Below, in pieces: positions 1-7,705 of a stretch of 17,305 nucleotides of DNA. A program made the translations under genes and the position numbers. This stretch comes from an uncultured Bacteroidales bacterium (GTDB lineage: Bacteria > Bacteroidota > Bacteroidia > Bacteroidales > Marinilabiliaceae), in contig CALAVC010000210.1 of assembly GCA_937892095.1 (NCBI GenBank), positions 1 through 17,305 on the forward strand, given 5' to 3'. Below the pieces are notes generated by a model, which saw nothing but the letters and a program-made list of their open reading frames with translations, was not told where the DNA came from and did not search any database. Position 1 is the first letter of the stretch, and every line of letters starts with the position of its first letter.

Positions 1-1923
1 GCCATCATAGTTGTAGTTGACGCGACCAATGTATGATAGCGTGCCACTTTCGCTGCGCGAAAAGACTGTTGTCTTGGTTGAGTTGCCTGTTACGGAATTG
101 GACTGTCCTGTCGTGAAAGAATAGGGGTTCGTGGCTTGTCCTTCGAGGTATTCACTTTCGGTTTCTCCACGTTCTATAGAGAAGAGTGCTCCAACGTCAT
201 GATGGTTGCCAAACTTTCTGTTGTAAGAAACTTGGAAGTTGACCTGATAGTTGTCTGTACGTGTGGTTGTGCGGTAGAGGTATGATGGGTTGCCGTTGGA
301 GTAGGTTATAGCCTTCATGTTGTCTGTGTTGGCAATCTCGGCATAGTCCTCACCATCGACGGCTGTATAGAGGTGCTGACCGCTACCACTCCTGTTGATG
401 AGTTGGTAGACCGTAAAGTCAGAACCATACTGGTTGTTCTTGTCAGTCGATATGCTTTTCGAGTATGTTAGCTTAAGCTTTAAGCCTTTGGTGTATTCGT
501 TCCAACCGAAATCATATTCCAAACCTGCGTTGAATGTCGTATTTTGGTTGACCGTTTTTGCATAATCGCCGTTGTTTTGCAGTGTTTCGAAATGATAGAG
601 CTGATCTGCACTTTTTTGAGCGTTGCTGACACCGTACGAGGCTATTGGTAGTCCGTTGACGTACTCGGGAATGTATTTGGGGTGGGTGAGAAGCAGAAGA
701 AAGTCTTTTTCGTCGCTTGTGCCACCCACTTTTACGAGTGGTTTATCTTTCTTACCATTGTCGCCGCTAACCGTAAGATTCGCTTTGAGCCATTGTGCAA
801 TGGTAACGTCTATGCCAGCGCGATAGTTCCAACGTTGATAGTCGAGTTTGCCCAGATTGCCGTCTTGGTTGAAGAACGATACGCCACCAAAGTAGCTTGC
901 ATTTCCAGCAGCACCGCTGACGGTTACACTATGTTGTTGTGTGAAGCCTGCACTCCAATATTTGTCGAGCAAATCGTAGTCGAGACCTTTCATAGCTTCG
1001 AGTTCATCGGCTTGGAAAAGCTCTGTCTTGTGGTTGAGGCTTGTATTTGTTGGGTCGGCAGCAACAACTGCATTGTAGAGGCGTCCGTAGTCGTAGGCGT
1101 TGAGCATTTTGGGCTTGCGAATCCAATTGGTGATGCCAAACGTACCACCATAGGCTATGACGGGTTCGCCTTGATGTCCTTTCTTTGTCGTAACGAGTAT
1201 GACACCATTGGCTGCGCGTGCACCATAGACGGCTGCCGATGCGTCTTTAAGGACTGATATGCTTTCGATGACCGATGGGTCGAGGTTGTTGAAAGCTTCA
1301 GCACCATAGTTTTGAGTCGTGTTGCCGACTTTGACATCGTTGGGATAGATATAGCCATCGATGACGAACAATGGCTGTTGTGCCGTTGAGCCTACATCGG
1401 TTAGGCTGTTTGTGTCGCGAATGTAAATGGTTGCGTTTTCACCCGGTCGTCCGTCGCCACCGCTCACCGACAGACCATTGACTAAGCCAGACAGTGTGCT
1501 ACCCAAACCACCTGCCGATAGGTCGGCAATGCTTTCTGTATCGACCGTAGCGACAGAGCCTGTAAGTGTAGCTTTTTTCTGAACGCCATAGCCCACGACG
1601 ACAATTTCTTCCATTTCGGTGGCTTCGTCGTGCAACGTAACGTTGTAGACGCTCTGACCTTCGGCTATGGTTATTGCCTCTTTGTCGTAGCCGATGAACG
1701 AAACTGTCAGTTTATCGCCCGGATTCACGTTGAGCGTATAGTTACCGTCCATGTCGGTTATAGTGCCAGTTGTTGTGCCATCTATTATGATGCTTGCGCC
1801 TATAATTGGCTCACCATTTCCATCGACAACTGTACCCTTGATTGTTTGCGACTGTGCAAATGCCGATACTGAGGCTGCGAGCATTGCGCACAGAAATATT
1901 TTTTTCGGAGATAGAAATCTCAT
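1..1923 (-). CDS. SusC/RagA-family TonB-linked outer membrane transporter (3' end outside window)
   Basis: The reading frame is open for 641 codons from ATG at 1923 to the window edge, so the C-terminal part of the barrel is missing. Members of this family form the outer-membrane pore that imports oligosaccharides, normally with a SusD-like lid lipoprotein. Visible parts are a signal peptide ending near SVSAFAQ (residue 24), a carboxypeptidase-regulatory-like domain starting at IKGTVVDGNGEPIIGAS (about 28-103), a TonB-box-like EEIVVVGYG (105-113), a plug domain (about 118-250) with PLFVIDG and the family hallmark SVLKDASAAVYGARAANG (223-240), and then aromatic-rich beta-barrel strands. There is no STN domain, so it is not of the FecI/FecR signalling type. 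The usual plug motif IRG is IRD here (169-170). It lies 29 bases after the beta-helix lipoprotein and is probably cotranscribed with it; a SusD partner is expected just left of the window. The family is certain; the glycan is unknown. Confidence 0.95.
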   Translation of the reverse strand, partial: MRFLSPKKIFLCAMLAASVSAFAQSQTIKGTVVDGNGEPIIGASIIIDGTTTGTITDMDGNYTLNVNPGDKLTVSFIGYDKEAITIAEGQSVYNVTLHDEATEMEEIVVVGYGVQKKATLTGSVATVDTESIADLSAGGLGSTLSGLVNGLSVSGGDGRPGENATIYIRDTNSLTDVGSTAQQPLFVIDGYIYPNDVKVGNTTQNYGAEAFNNLDPSVIESISVLKDASAAVYGARAANGVILVTTKKGHQGEPVIAYGGTFGITNWIRKPKMLNAYDYGRLYNAVVAADPTNTSLNHKTELFQADELEAMKGLDYDLLDKYWSAGFTQQHSVTVSGAAGNASYFGGVSFFNQDGNLGKLDYQRWNYRAGIDVTIAQWLKANLTVSGDNGKKDKPLVKVGGTSDEKDFLLLLTHPKYIPEYVNGLPIASYGVSNAQKSADQLYHFETLQNNGDYAKTVNQNTTFNAGLEYDFGWNEYTKGLKLKLTYSKSISTDKNNQYGSDFTVYQLINRSGSGQHLYTAVDGEDYAEIANTDNMKAITYSNGNPSYLYRTTTRTDNYQVNFQVSYNRKFGNHHDVGALFSIERGETESEYLEGQATNPYSFTTGQSNSVTGNSTKTTVFSRSESGTLSYIGRVNYNYDG

Positions 1924-1952
1924 TTCCTATGAATTTTATCTTCTGTTTTTTA

Positions 1953-3473
1953 CTATTCTTCAGGTAGCCAGCGAGGGTCGCCCGTCTTGGCTGCAACTTG
2001 TTCCGAGCCAGAGATTGTGAAGTCGCCATTTGCTGCATCGGCAAAGAGTGGGTCGGTCATTATGACATTGCCAGAGTTGTCCCAATCGTGGCTGTCCGAA
2101 CTGCCACTTTCTGCTTCAAGATTGCCTTCGCTATTGACGACGTAGTATGTGTTGTGGTTAAAACGCATGGTTGCGTAAGTAAGGTCGGCTCGTTTGCCAA
2201 GGAAGCGAGCTGCAATCTCTGGGCAACATTGGTAAAATATGTTGTCGGTCATAATAAAGTTGGCCGTGGTGTATTTTGTGAAGCCCGGATAATTGGCTAT
2301 CTGACCACTCTTCATCGTCCCGTCTATATCAACGTAGACCATCATGTTATACAAGGTGCAGTGGTCGATAGAGACTGTTGCAGAGGCATAGCCAAACTTG
2401 TCATAGCTATTGCCAGTTGGTCCGTATTGTATGAAGTAGTTGAAAGCATAGTTTTCGTTGGTGTTGTAGAACGTACTATTGCTAATTTGCAAGTTTGTAA
2501 CTCCACCACCACCTTTATTCATGGTTATTGCAGCACCATTAATTGCTTTGTCGCTACTCGAAAAATCTGTTTTGAACCTTACGAGTGTGTTCTTTATTAT
2601 GAGGTCTTTTACCCAATACTTCCCACCATTATCGGTTATGAATGTGTTTTTGACGTCGTAAACGTTACAATTGCTGATTGATATGGGGTTGGTAATGTGA
2701 AGAGCTGAACTACTTGCTTCTCCTCCGTTGGCATCTGTGAGTTTTGTCTCAGCGAAGCTCGGATCCTTACTCATTTGGAGGAAGTCTTTGCCATCCTTTA
2801 CGTCGAAGTCTATGTTGTTGAGTGTCAGTCCGTTGCTGAATTGTAAGTTAGCTCCGTCAGCGTATGTAATTGTTGCATGCGGTTCGCCACCAAGCGTGCG
2901 CAAGCCCACCCAATGGTTGCCAAGATCAAGACTGCCCGAAATCGTATACTTGCCACCTTTTACAAGGTCGTAGGTCAGCTCGTCAGCATTGTCGGGGATT
3001 GGGTTGTCTTTAAAATATGTATACAAGTCTGTATTGTCTGGAATGGTGGCGTAGCCTATTATGTAAGAGTCGAATGCAACGAGTGTTGGCATGACTGCGT
3101 TCGTGTTGCTAAGGCTCTTGTCGCCCAATGGAAGAATCGAGATTGTGTATTCTTGGTCGGCTTCGCGTGGCAGATTTATTGTGTAGCCATCGACGATAGT
3201 GTCTACCACCACTTCGCTTCCATTCGAACTGGATACGTTCGTAAGCGTGATTTTGTAGCCAAGTGCACCATATTGCAAAGGCCACGAAACAATGGTACGA
3301 CTTTTGTCGGCAGACGACGATATGTTTATTTCGCTTGCTGCCAACGTCCTCATCTCTGTATTTCGCACATCGTGAGTGAAGATTTCATCGTTGTCAAAGT
3401 CGTCTTTTGCGCAACTCGACACCAACAATAGTGGCACGGCGCAAATAGACAATAACTTTAGTTTGAACCTCAT
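1953..3473 (-). CDS. Surface lipoprotein with FN3-like and right-handed beta-helix (DUF4957/DUF5123-type) domains
   Basis: 506 aa, starting at ATG 3473. The N-terminus has a lipoprotein signal with lipobox VSSC (Cys21), followed by AKDDFDND; lysine and acidic residues right after the cysteine resemble the surface-export signal of Bacteroidota lipoproteins. Residues about 48-125 look like a fibronectin type III fold (IVSWPLQYGALGYKITL, then YTISILPLGD). Residues about 165-410 contain repeated short strands with asparagine-ladder-like NNIDF, SNCNVYDV, SNSTFYN and DHCTLYN, typical of a pectate-lyase-like beta-helix (DUF4957). The C-terminus (about 405-503), with NIFYQ, FNHNTYYV, DPLF, NGDFTI and the final GDPRW, matches DUF5123. 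I see no clear lyase or hydrolase catalytic signature, so it may bind rather than cut glycan. It is the first gene of the minus-strand locus, upstream of susC, whereas such proteins often follow the susC/susD pair. Family is an inference from motifs; biochemical role is unknown. Confidence 0.85.
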   Translation of the reverse strand: MRFKLKLLSICAVPLLLVSSCAKDDFDNDEIFTHDVRNTEMRTLAASEINISSSADKSRTIVSWPLQYGALGYKITLTNVSSSNGSEVVVDTIVDGYTINLPREADQEYTISILPLGDKSLSNTNAVMPTLVAFDSYIIGYATIPDNTDLYTYFKDNPIPDNADELTYDLVKGGKYTISGSLDLGNHWVGLRTLGGEPHATITYADGANLQFSNGLTLNNIDFDVKDGKDFLQMSKDPSFAETKLTDANGGEASSSALHITNPISISNCNVYDVKNTFITDNGGKYWVKDLIIKNTLVRFKTDFSSSDKAINGAAITMNKGGGGVTNLQISNSTFYNTNENYAFNYFIQYGPTGNSYDKFGYASATVSIDHCTLYNMMVYVDIDGTMKSGQIANYPGFTKYTTANFIMTDNIFYQCCPEIAARFLGKRADLTYATMRFNHNTYYVVNSEGNLEAESGSSDSHDWDNSGNVIMTDPLFADAANGDFTISGSEQVAAKTGDPRWLPEE

Positions 3474-3666
3474 ATTAGTTTATTCGTTGTGTTTATTTTT
3501 GTATTCTTTTGTTTTGCTTCATTTAAGAAGCGTAAATTTATAATAATAGATATGTAAAATTAAAAAGAATATTTAAAATTATTAATCGTTTGCTTGTATT
3601 TTCGTTACTTTCGTGTAGCAAATAGTTAATTTTCTAATTCTTTCTAATTGTTTTGAAAATCTTCAG
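3474..3666. promoter_or_regulatory. Divergent AT-rich promoter region between the two glycan-locus arms
   Basis: This 193-bp spacer separates the minus-strand lipoprotein/susC genes from the plus-strand isomerase-DUF3826 gene and must carry both promoters. On the plus strand TACTTTCG at 3606-3613 differs from the Bacteroidota -7 consensus TAnnTTTG in one base; the nearest upstream TTTG (3589-3592) is only 13 bases away, closer than the usual 19-21, so the assignment is weak. On the minus strand a TAAATTTA-like box lies around 3534-3541. A perfect inverted repeat, GCTTC (3516-3520) and GAAGC (3527-3531) with a 6-base centre, sits in the leader of the minus-strand transcript. No sigma factor, SusR-like or hybrid two-component gene is in the window to pair with these sites. 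Confidence 0.45.
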
Positions 3667-5109
3667 ATGAAAAAAAGTCTTTCGTTTATTTTTCTGTCTC
3701 TGTTTTCGCTATCTACGTTGGCACAAGACGTGAAGGTCGGTGTGTGCGACTGGATGATACTAAAGCGTCAGAAGATGGGCGAGTTTGAGCTTGCTCATGA
3801 AATAGGTGCCGATGGCATTGAGATGGATATGGGTGGTCTTGGTAAAAATGACGTTTTCGACAACAAGATGCGCACCGACGAAGCGTCTGTAAAACTCTTT
3901 CGACACTTGTCCGACAGCCTAAATGTGCCTATTGGTGCTGTTGCAATGAGTGGTTTTTACGGTCAGAGCTTTGCCACGAAGGCCACGTACAAAGAGCTTG
4001 TCGAAGATTGTTTGCAGACGATGCAAAAGATGGGTAATGTTCGTGTGGCATTCCTTCCATTGGGCGGTTGTGGCAGTGAGTGGTATAAAGACAAGCAATT
4101 GCGAAAAACAATTGTTGACCGACTGCACGAGGTTGGCGAAATGGCACATAAGCAAGGCAAGGTAATAGGCATCGATACACCATTTGGTGCAGCAGACAAC
4201 TTGAAGTTTCTCAAAGAAATAAAAAGTAAGGGCATTGGAATCTTCTACAAGTGGCAGACCATAGTAGAGCTTGGACTTGACATCCCAACCGACATGCAAA
4301 AGCTTGGTGCAAAAAACATTGTTGCGATGCATTCGAGTGTGGCCGATAGCGTCTGTTTGCGAGACGATAAGTCGCTCTCTGTCAGCGAAATAAAAAAAGC
4401 AATAGACAAAATGAAATGGTCTGGTTGGATGTTTGTTGAGCGCAGTCGAGACGTGCGACGCATAAAATCTGTTGCAACCAATTATGCAAATAATGTAGAT
4501 TATTTGAAAGGCATATTTAATATACCTATCGTGGCAGATGTAGCTCTCGATAGTGCTGGTCGTGATGCCAAATATGTGCAAACAATCCTTTCTCGCTCAA
4601 AGAAAGTAACAGATGAACTCAACATTTCCTATACGCGAAAGGGGCGCAATGTGCTCAATATTGTAGCTAATCGCTACTTTAAGCTCAACGACATTTATGC
4701 CGAACGCGATGAAACTAAGAAAACAGACAAAAAGCTTGCCGAGGCAACTGCCGATGCCAAGCTTTACAGGTATCATTTCGACCTCGAAGCACGTTTGGCC
4801 AACTACCTCAATCCAAAACAGATCGAGACAGTGAAAGATGTCATGACATATAATGTGGTTCGCGTAACTTATGAGGCTCAGTGCGATATGATACCCACTC
4901 TTACAAAAGAAGAAAAACGTCAGATTTTGGCATGGTTAATCGAGGCTCGTGAGTTTGCTATGGACGCAGAAAATAGCAATAAAAAACACGCTGCTTTTGG
5001 CAAATATAAGGGTAGAATAAACAATTATCTATCCAGTAGGGGCTACGACCTTACTAAAGAGCGTGAGGCTTGGGCCGAAAGAGTCAAGGCTCGTGGTGGT
5101 ACGTTATAA
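3667..5109 (+). CDS. Secreted sugar-phosphate isomerase/epimerase-like TIM barrel fused to DUF3826
   Basis: 480 aa from ATG 3667. The signal peptide MKKSLSFIFLSLFSLSTLAQ (cleavage near residue 20) puts it in the periplasm or outside, so a phosphorylated cytosolic sugar is an unlikely substrate. Residues about 22-285 form a xylose-isomerase-like TIM barrel (AP endonuclease 2 superfamily): GVCDW, EIGADGIEMDMGG (45-57), KVIGIDTP (165-172), IVAMHSS (218-224) and GWMFVERSRD (253-262). His222 and Glu258 are good metal-ligand candidates; at Asp170 relatives often have Glu. Residues about 300-477 match DUF3826: TPEQV-like NPKQIETVKDVMTYNV, then LTKEEKRQILAWLIEAREFAMDA and KYKGRINNYLSSRGYDL. The gene diverges from the susC arm and ends at a hairpin terminator, which suggests it belongs to the same glycan locus. 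Domain calls are confident; reaction and substrate are not known. Confidence 0.85.
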   Translation: MKKSLSFIFLSLFSLSTLAQDVKVGVCDWMILKRQKMGEFELAHEIGADGIEMDMGGLGKNDVFDNKMRTDEASVKLFRHLSDSLNVPIGAVAMSGFYGQSFATKATYKELVEDCLQTMQKMGNVRVAFLPLGGCGSEWYKDKQLRKTIVDRLHEVGEMAHKQGKVIGIDTPFGAADNLKFLKEIKSKGIGIFYKWQTIVELGLDIPTDMQKLGAKNIVAMHSSVADSVCLRDDKSLSVSEIKKAIDKMKWSGWMFVERSRDVRRIKSVATNYANNVDYLKGIFNIPIVADVALDSAGRDAKYVQTILSRSKKVTDELNISYTRKGRNVLNIVANRYFKLNDIYAERDETKKTDKKLAEATADAKLYRYHFDLEARLANYLNPKQIETVKDVMTYNVVRVTYEAQCDMIPTLTKEEKRQILAWLIEAREFAMDAENSNKKHAAFGKYKGRINNYLSSRGYDLTKEREAWAERVKARGGTL

Positions 5110-5129
5110 ATATTCCACCAAAAATAAAA

Positions 5130-5161
5130 AGAGAGAGTTGAAGAATACGTCAACTCTCTCT
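5130..5161. terminator. Bidirectional intrinsic terminator between converging genes
   Basis: A 12-bp perfect stem (5130-5141 with 5150-5161, arms AGAGAGAGTTGA and TCAACTCTCTCT) encloses an 8-base loop. On the plus strand the stem is followed by CTCTTTATTTAT; on the minus strand it is followed by the complement of 5121-5129, which reads TTTTATTTT. It lies 20 bases after the stop of the DUF3826 gene and 8 bases after the stop of the TerB-DnaJ gene, so it can end both transcripts. Confidence 0.88.
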
Positions 5162-5169
5162 CTCTTTAT

Positions 5170-5922
5170 TTATAAGCCACGTGCAGTTTTTATTCTTTCG
5201 TAAGCCGTTTGAATCTCTTTAAATTTCTTTTCAGCTTCTTTTTGAGCATTCTCACCTTGTGAGGCTACCCTGTCTGGGTGATATTTTTTTGCTAAATTTC
5301 GATAGGCTTCTTTAAGCTCTGCATTTGTGGCTTCTGAGGTTATCCCTAATGTTTTATATGCTTCGGCAAGAGATGAGGTGTTATTTTGTGTCGTGTGACC
5401 CGATGTATAATCGTTGTTGTAGTTCCGATTGCCGTAGGTATAATTGCCGTTAATATTCAGTTTCGATAATATTCTTTGTGTGTCTATATTAGATACACCC
5501 ATGTTGTAGGCAATGCCTCTTATTGTGGCTACTTCAGAATCTGTAACAATTCCGTCGGCAGCGGCTATGTCGCACAAAATTTGGACCACCTGCAACTTGG
5601 CTGTGTATGATAGTGTCATGCCCATCTGTATTGCAGCCTGACGGGTGTTAATGTTTGTTTTTAGTATTTCGCGTAGCTCCAAAAGTGCAGTCTTCGCACC
5701 TTCTTCGCCAAACTGTACGATTAGGACTTGTTTTACAACGTCGAGTTCACTTTTGGTTACTCGCCCGTCGGCCATCATTTCTGCAGCCAAGATGTGTAGC
5801 AATGCAGTGCGGAAAGTGCTATCGTTTGTTGTTTGTGTTTGCTGTTGACTTTCTGCGCTCGATTGGCTAAAAAGCTTGCGAAAAATGTAGATTATTACGA
5901 ATATGGTTATTAATTGAAACAT
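5170..5922 (-). CDS. Membrane-anchored TerB-DnaJ (DjlA-like) co-chaperone
   Basis: 250 aa from ATG 5922. One N-terminal hydrophobic segment (LITIFVIIYIFRKLF, residues 4-18) anchors it in the inner membrane, most likely with the rest in the cytoplasm. Residues about 36-155 are a TerB-like helical domain with two acidic DG repeats, AAEMMADGRVTKSE (46-59) and CDIAAADGIVTDSE (117-130). A low-complexity Asn/Tyr/Gly/Thr linker (about 157-183) leads to a C-terminal J domain (about 186-250) with the HPD motif (215-217), the residues that stimulate the DnaK ATPase. This order is that of DjlA, but DjlA has a different membrane segment and is longer, so I give no symbol. It is the last gene of the minus-strand run, 13 bases after coaE. 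Client proteins are unknown. Confidence 0.88.
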   Translation of the reverse strand: MFQLITIFVIIYIFRKLFSQSSAESQQQTQTTNDSTFRTALLHILAAEMMADGRVTKSELDVVKQVLIVQFGEEGAKTALLELREILKTNINTRQAAIQMGMTLSYTAKLQVVQILCDIAAADGIVTDSEVATIRGIAYNMGVSNIDTQRILSKLNINGNYTYGNRNYNNDYTSGHTTQNNTSSLAEAYKTLGITSEATNAELKEAYRNLAKKYHPDRVASQGENAQKEAEKKFKEIQTAYERIKTARGL

Positions 5923-5935
5923 CTTGTGTCGTTTG

Positions 5936-6535
5936 TTAAATGTTTTTCATCCCCCATTGTCGGCAAATTTCTATTAGTTGGGGCATGAGCAAGTGCTTGT
6001 CGTCGGGGACTATGACTCTGTCGGCAATACGTAGCAGGTTGTCGCTTGGCATCTGATTGACAATTCGTTTATATACATCGGCGTAGCTTATGTTGTCTCT
6101 CTTCATTGTGCGTTCTATTCTTACCTCGTCAGGAATTGACACAACAATCACCCTGTCGACTCTTTCGCTAAGCCCAGACTCTACAAGTACGGCAGCTTCG
6201 CAAAGAACCAACTCTGCACCTGCTTTTTCTTGACGAATGGCCCACTCTTCAAAGTCGGACAATACGACAGGGTGTATTAGTCTGTTGACTTTCTGAAGTA
6301 GCTGTTTGTCTACAAAAATTTTTGTGGCCATCTCTTTACGCCGAAGAGCACCAATGGGGGTGTATATATCATCGCCAAGCAATGCTTTCAGACCTGCAAT
6401 AATGTTCCTATTGGTCTCGGTCAGTCGGCGTGCCGCAAGGTCGCTATTATACACCGCAACACCCATTCGTCCGAAAGCTTCGGCTATCGTTGATTTTCCA
6501 CTGCCTATGCCGCCTGTTAGTCCTACTTTGAGCAT
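5936..6535 (-). CDS. coaE: Dephospho-CoA kinase
   Basis: 199 aa. CoaE phosphorylates the 3'-hydroxyl of the dephospho-CoA ribose with ATP, the last step of coenzyme A synthesis in the cytoplasm. The P-loop GLTGGIGSGKST lies at residues 5-16, followed by the family features NSDLAAR (nucleotide/acceptor site, Asp and Arg), the HPVV motif in RLIHPVVL, CEAAVLVESGL with the typical LxE-SGL lid region, and VDRVIVV leading into the RxxxR-type IERTMKR segment. I take ATG at 6535 (MLKVGLTGG) as the start, as it places the P-loop at the normal distance; an in-frame TTG three codons upstream adds only MQS. Length is normal for the family. It starts 12 bases after the lytic transglycosylase stop and is followed after 13 bases by the TerB-DnaJ gene, so the three are probably one transcript with no obvious functional link. 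Confidence 0.97.
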   Translation of the reverse strand: MLKVGLTGGIGSGKSTIAEAFGRMGVAVYNSDLAARRLTETNRNIIAGLKALLGDDIYTPIGALRRKEMATKIFVDKQLLQKVNRLIHPVVLSDFEEWAIRQEKAGAELVLCEAAVLVESGLSERVDRVIVVSIPDEVRIERTMKRDNISYADVYKRIVNQMPSDNLLRIADRVIVPDDKHLLMPQLIEICRQWGMKNI

Positions 6536-6547
6536 ACTTTGCAAGTA

Positions 6548-7462
6548 TTAGTTTGCCAATAATTTTATATCGTAAGTCTCAGAACCATTTATGGTCAACT
6601 TGTTTTTGGTCAACCATGGGTTGAGTAGTTTGATTGTTCTATAATTTGTGCCATTTTCAATGGCCCATTGAGCAATGTCTTGAATAGATGTGTCAATGGT
6701 TATCGTTTTGGTCTCGTAGGGTAAGTACGCTTCGTCGTCGTCAATGTCGAAGCCATAGCTACGAGGTGAGGTCAGTACTTGCTTCATGGCCACAATGCGA
6801 TATACGTAGCGCCCTGTCTCTTCGCCCCACAAGAGGTCGTAGTAACTGTTTTGTAGCTGAGCCTGTTGTACTTTCTTCACTCGTCCAGAACCAGCATTGT
6901 AGGCTGCCGCCACGAGTGCCCACGAACCAAGTTTGCCATAGTCGTTTTTGAGCATTACGCATGCAGCACGTGTGCTTTTTTCAATGTCCATTCGCTCGTC
7001 GACTTCGGCGTTTACTTTAAGACCATACTCTTTGGCTGTGCCCTCCATAAATTGCCACAATCCCACGGCTCCAGCTGGCGATTTGGCTGTCGGAATAAGG
7101 TTGCTTTCTGCCACACACAGATACTTGATGTCATCTGGCACGCCATATTCTTTCAGAATCGGCTCTATTATAGGGAAAAAACGTGTTGAGCGCTTGAGTA
7201 CAAGTAGTGTGTTTGTATGCCAAAACGTATTAGTGATTATTTCGCGGTCAAGTTGCTCGTAGACGTCTACACGATCAAGTGGCAGCTCTTCGCCACAAAA
7301 ATTTGCTTTGTGTGGAGTGTGTGGCACTGTTGTGTCGTGTGGTCGACGCCCACTTTCGTTGTTAGCTGATATTTTTTCTCCACTGGGTGCTACCGAATTG
7401 GTAAGTAGCCAAATGAGCAGAATGAGAAGTGTCGGTATGCCTACTAAAAGTTTATTTTTCAT
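6548..7462 (-). CDS. Membrane-anchored lytic murein transglycosylase (SLT/GH23, MltD-like) with C-terminal LysM-like domain
   Basis: 304 aa from ATG 7462. It cleaves the MurNAc-GlcNAc bond of peptidoglycan with formation of a 1,6-anhydro end. The N-terminus has a single hydrophobic segment (LLVGIPTLLILLIWLL, residues 5-20) acting as signal anchor or signal peptide; no lipobox is seen, unlike MltD of enterics. The catalytic domain spans about 95-230: LCVAESNLIPTAKSPAGA with the general acid Glu119, VGLWQFMEGTAKEYGL (133-148), and AAAYNAGSGRVKK (185-197) with the conserved YNAG. Residues about 250-304 (TITIDTSIQDIAQ ... LLNPWL ... YDIKLL) resemble one LysM repeat for murein binding. The frame continues upstream to a TTG at 7606, but that adds 48 residues before the hydrophobic segment and would spoil the export signal, so I prefer the ATG. 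coaE follows after 12 bases. Confidence 0.92.
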   Translation of the reverse strand: MKNKLLVGIPTLLILLIWLLTNSVAPSGEKISANNESGRRPHDTTVPHTPHKANFCGEELPLDRVDVYEQLDREIITNTFWHTNTLLVLKRSTRFFPIIEPILKEYGVPDDIKYLCVAESNLIPTAKSPAGAVGLWQFMEGTAKEYGLKVNAEVDERMDIEKSTRAACVMLKNDYGKLGSWALVAAAYNAGSGRVKKVQQAQLQNSYYDLLWGEETGRYVYRIVAMKQVLTSPRSYGFDIDDDEAYLPYETKTITIDTSIQDIAQWAIENGTNYRTIKLLNPWLTKNKLTINGSETYDIKLLAN

Positions 7463-7705
7463 GTGTTGAGTGAAACTTATAAAGACGGGAAAAGCAAAGT
7501 ATGTACTCGTGTCAACATCTGGAAGTTCTGTGTACGGAGTGCGTTGTGCCCCTGTTATTTGTTTGAGACCTGCATTGTGTAATGAGATGTCTCTTATCTC
7601 GCCCAATAATTATTCTGTAAAAATAATAGTGCCTTGAAATGTCTCGCAAAGCGTCGAGATTGATGTTCGCCCACACAATACCTCTTTGCTTTTCCGTCAG
7701 TCTCT
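7463..7705 (-). other. Intergenic leader before the transglycosylase gene; probable promoter region
   Basis: This 243-bp stretch splits the minus-strand run into two groups. On the minus strand it holds CAAAGTAT-complement ATACTTTG (7495-7502), a near match to the -7 box, 32 bases ahead of the chosen ATG; TTGAC around 7511-7515 is too close to be a normal -33 element. A short inverted repeat TCTCG (7642-7646) / CGAGA (7655-7659) follows the DIP1984 gene but has no T-run behind it, so it is a poor terminator. I see no gene here other than the possible 48-codon upstream extension of the transglycosylase frame. Confidence 0.35.

Noticed and set aside
682..1257. 191-codon plus-strand open frame
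   Set aside because: It lies antisense within the susC gene, has no recognisable domain, and the minus-strand protein over the same bases has all SusC plug motifs.
1998..2681. 227-codon plus-strand open frame
   Set aside because: Antisense to the beta-helix lipoprotein; composition rich in Cys and Val typical of a reversed-frame shadow.
3589..3613. TTTG and TACTTTCG as a complete plus-strand promoter
   Set aside because: The spacing of 13 bases is shorter than normal and the -7 box has one mismatch, so I list it only as a weak element within the intergenic region.
6536..6544. TTG start of coaE adding three residues
   Set aside because: The ATG at 6535 gives the usual CoaE N-terminus directly before the P-loop and needs no rare start codon.
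7642..7659. TCTCG/CGAGA inverted repeat as terminator after the DIP1984 gene
   Set aside because: The stem is five to six pairs with a mismatch or bulge and is not followed by a T-run on the minus strand.
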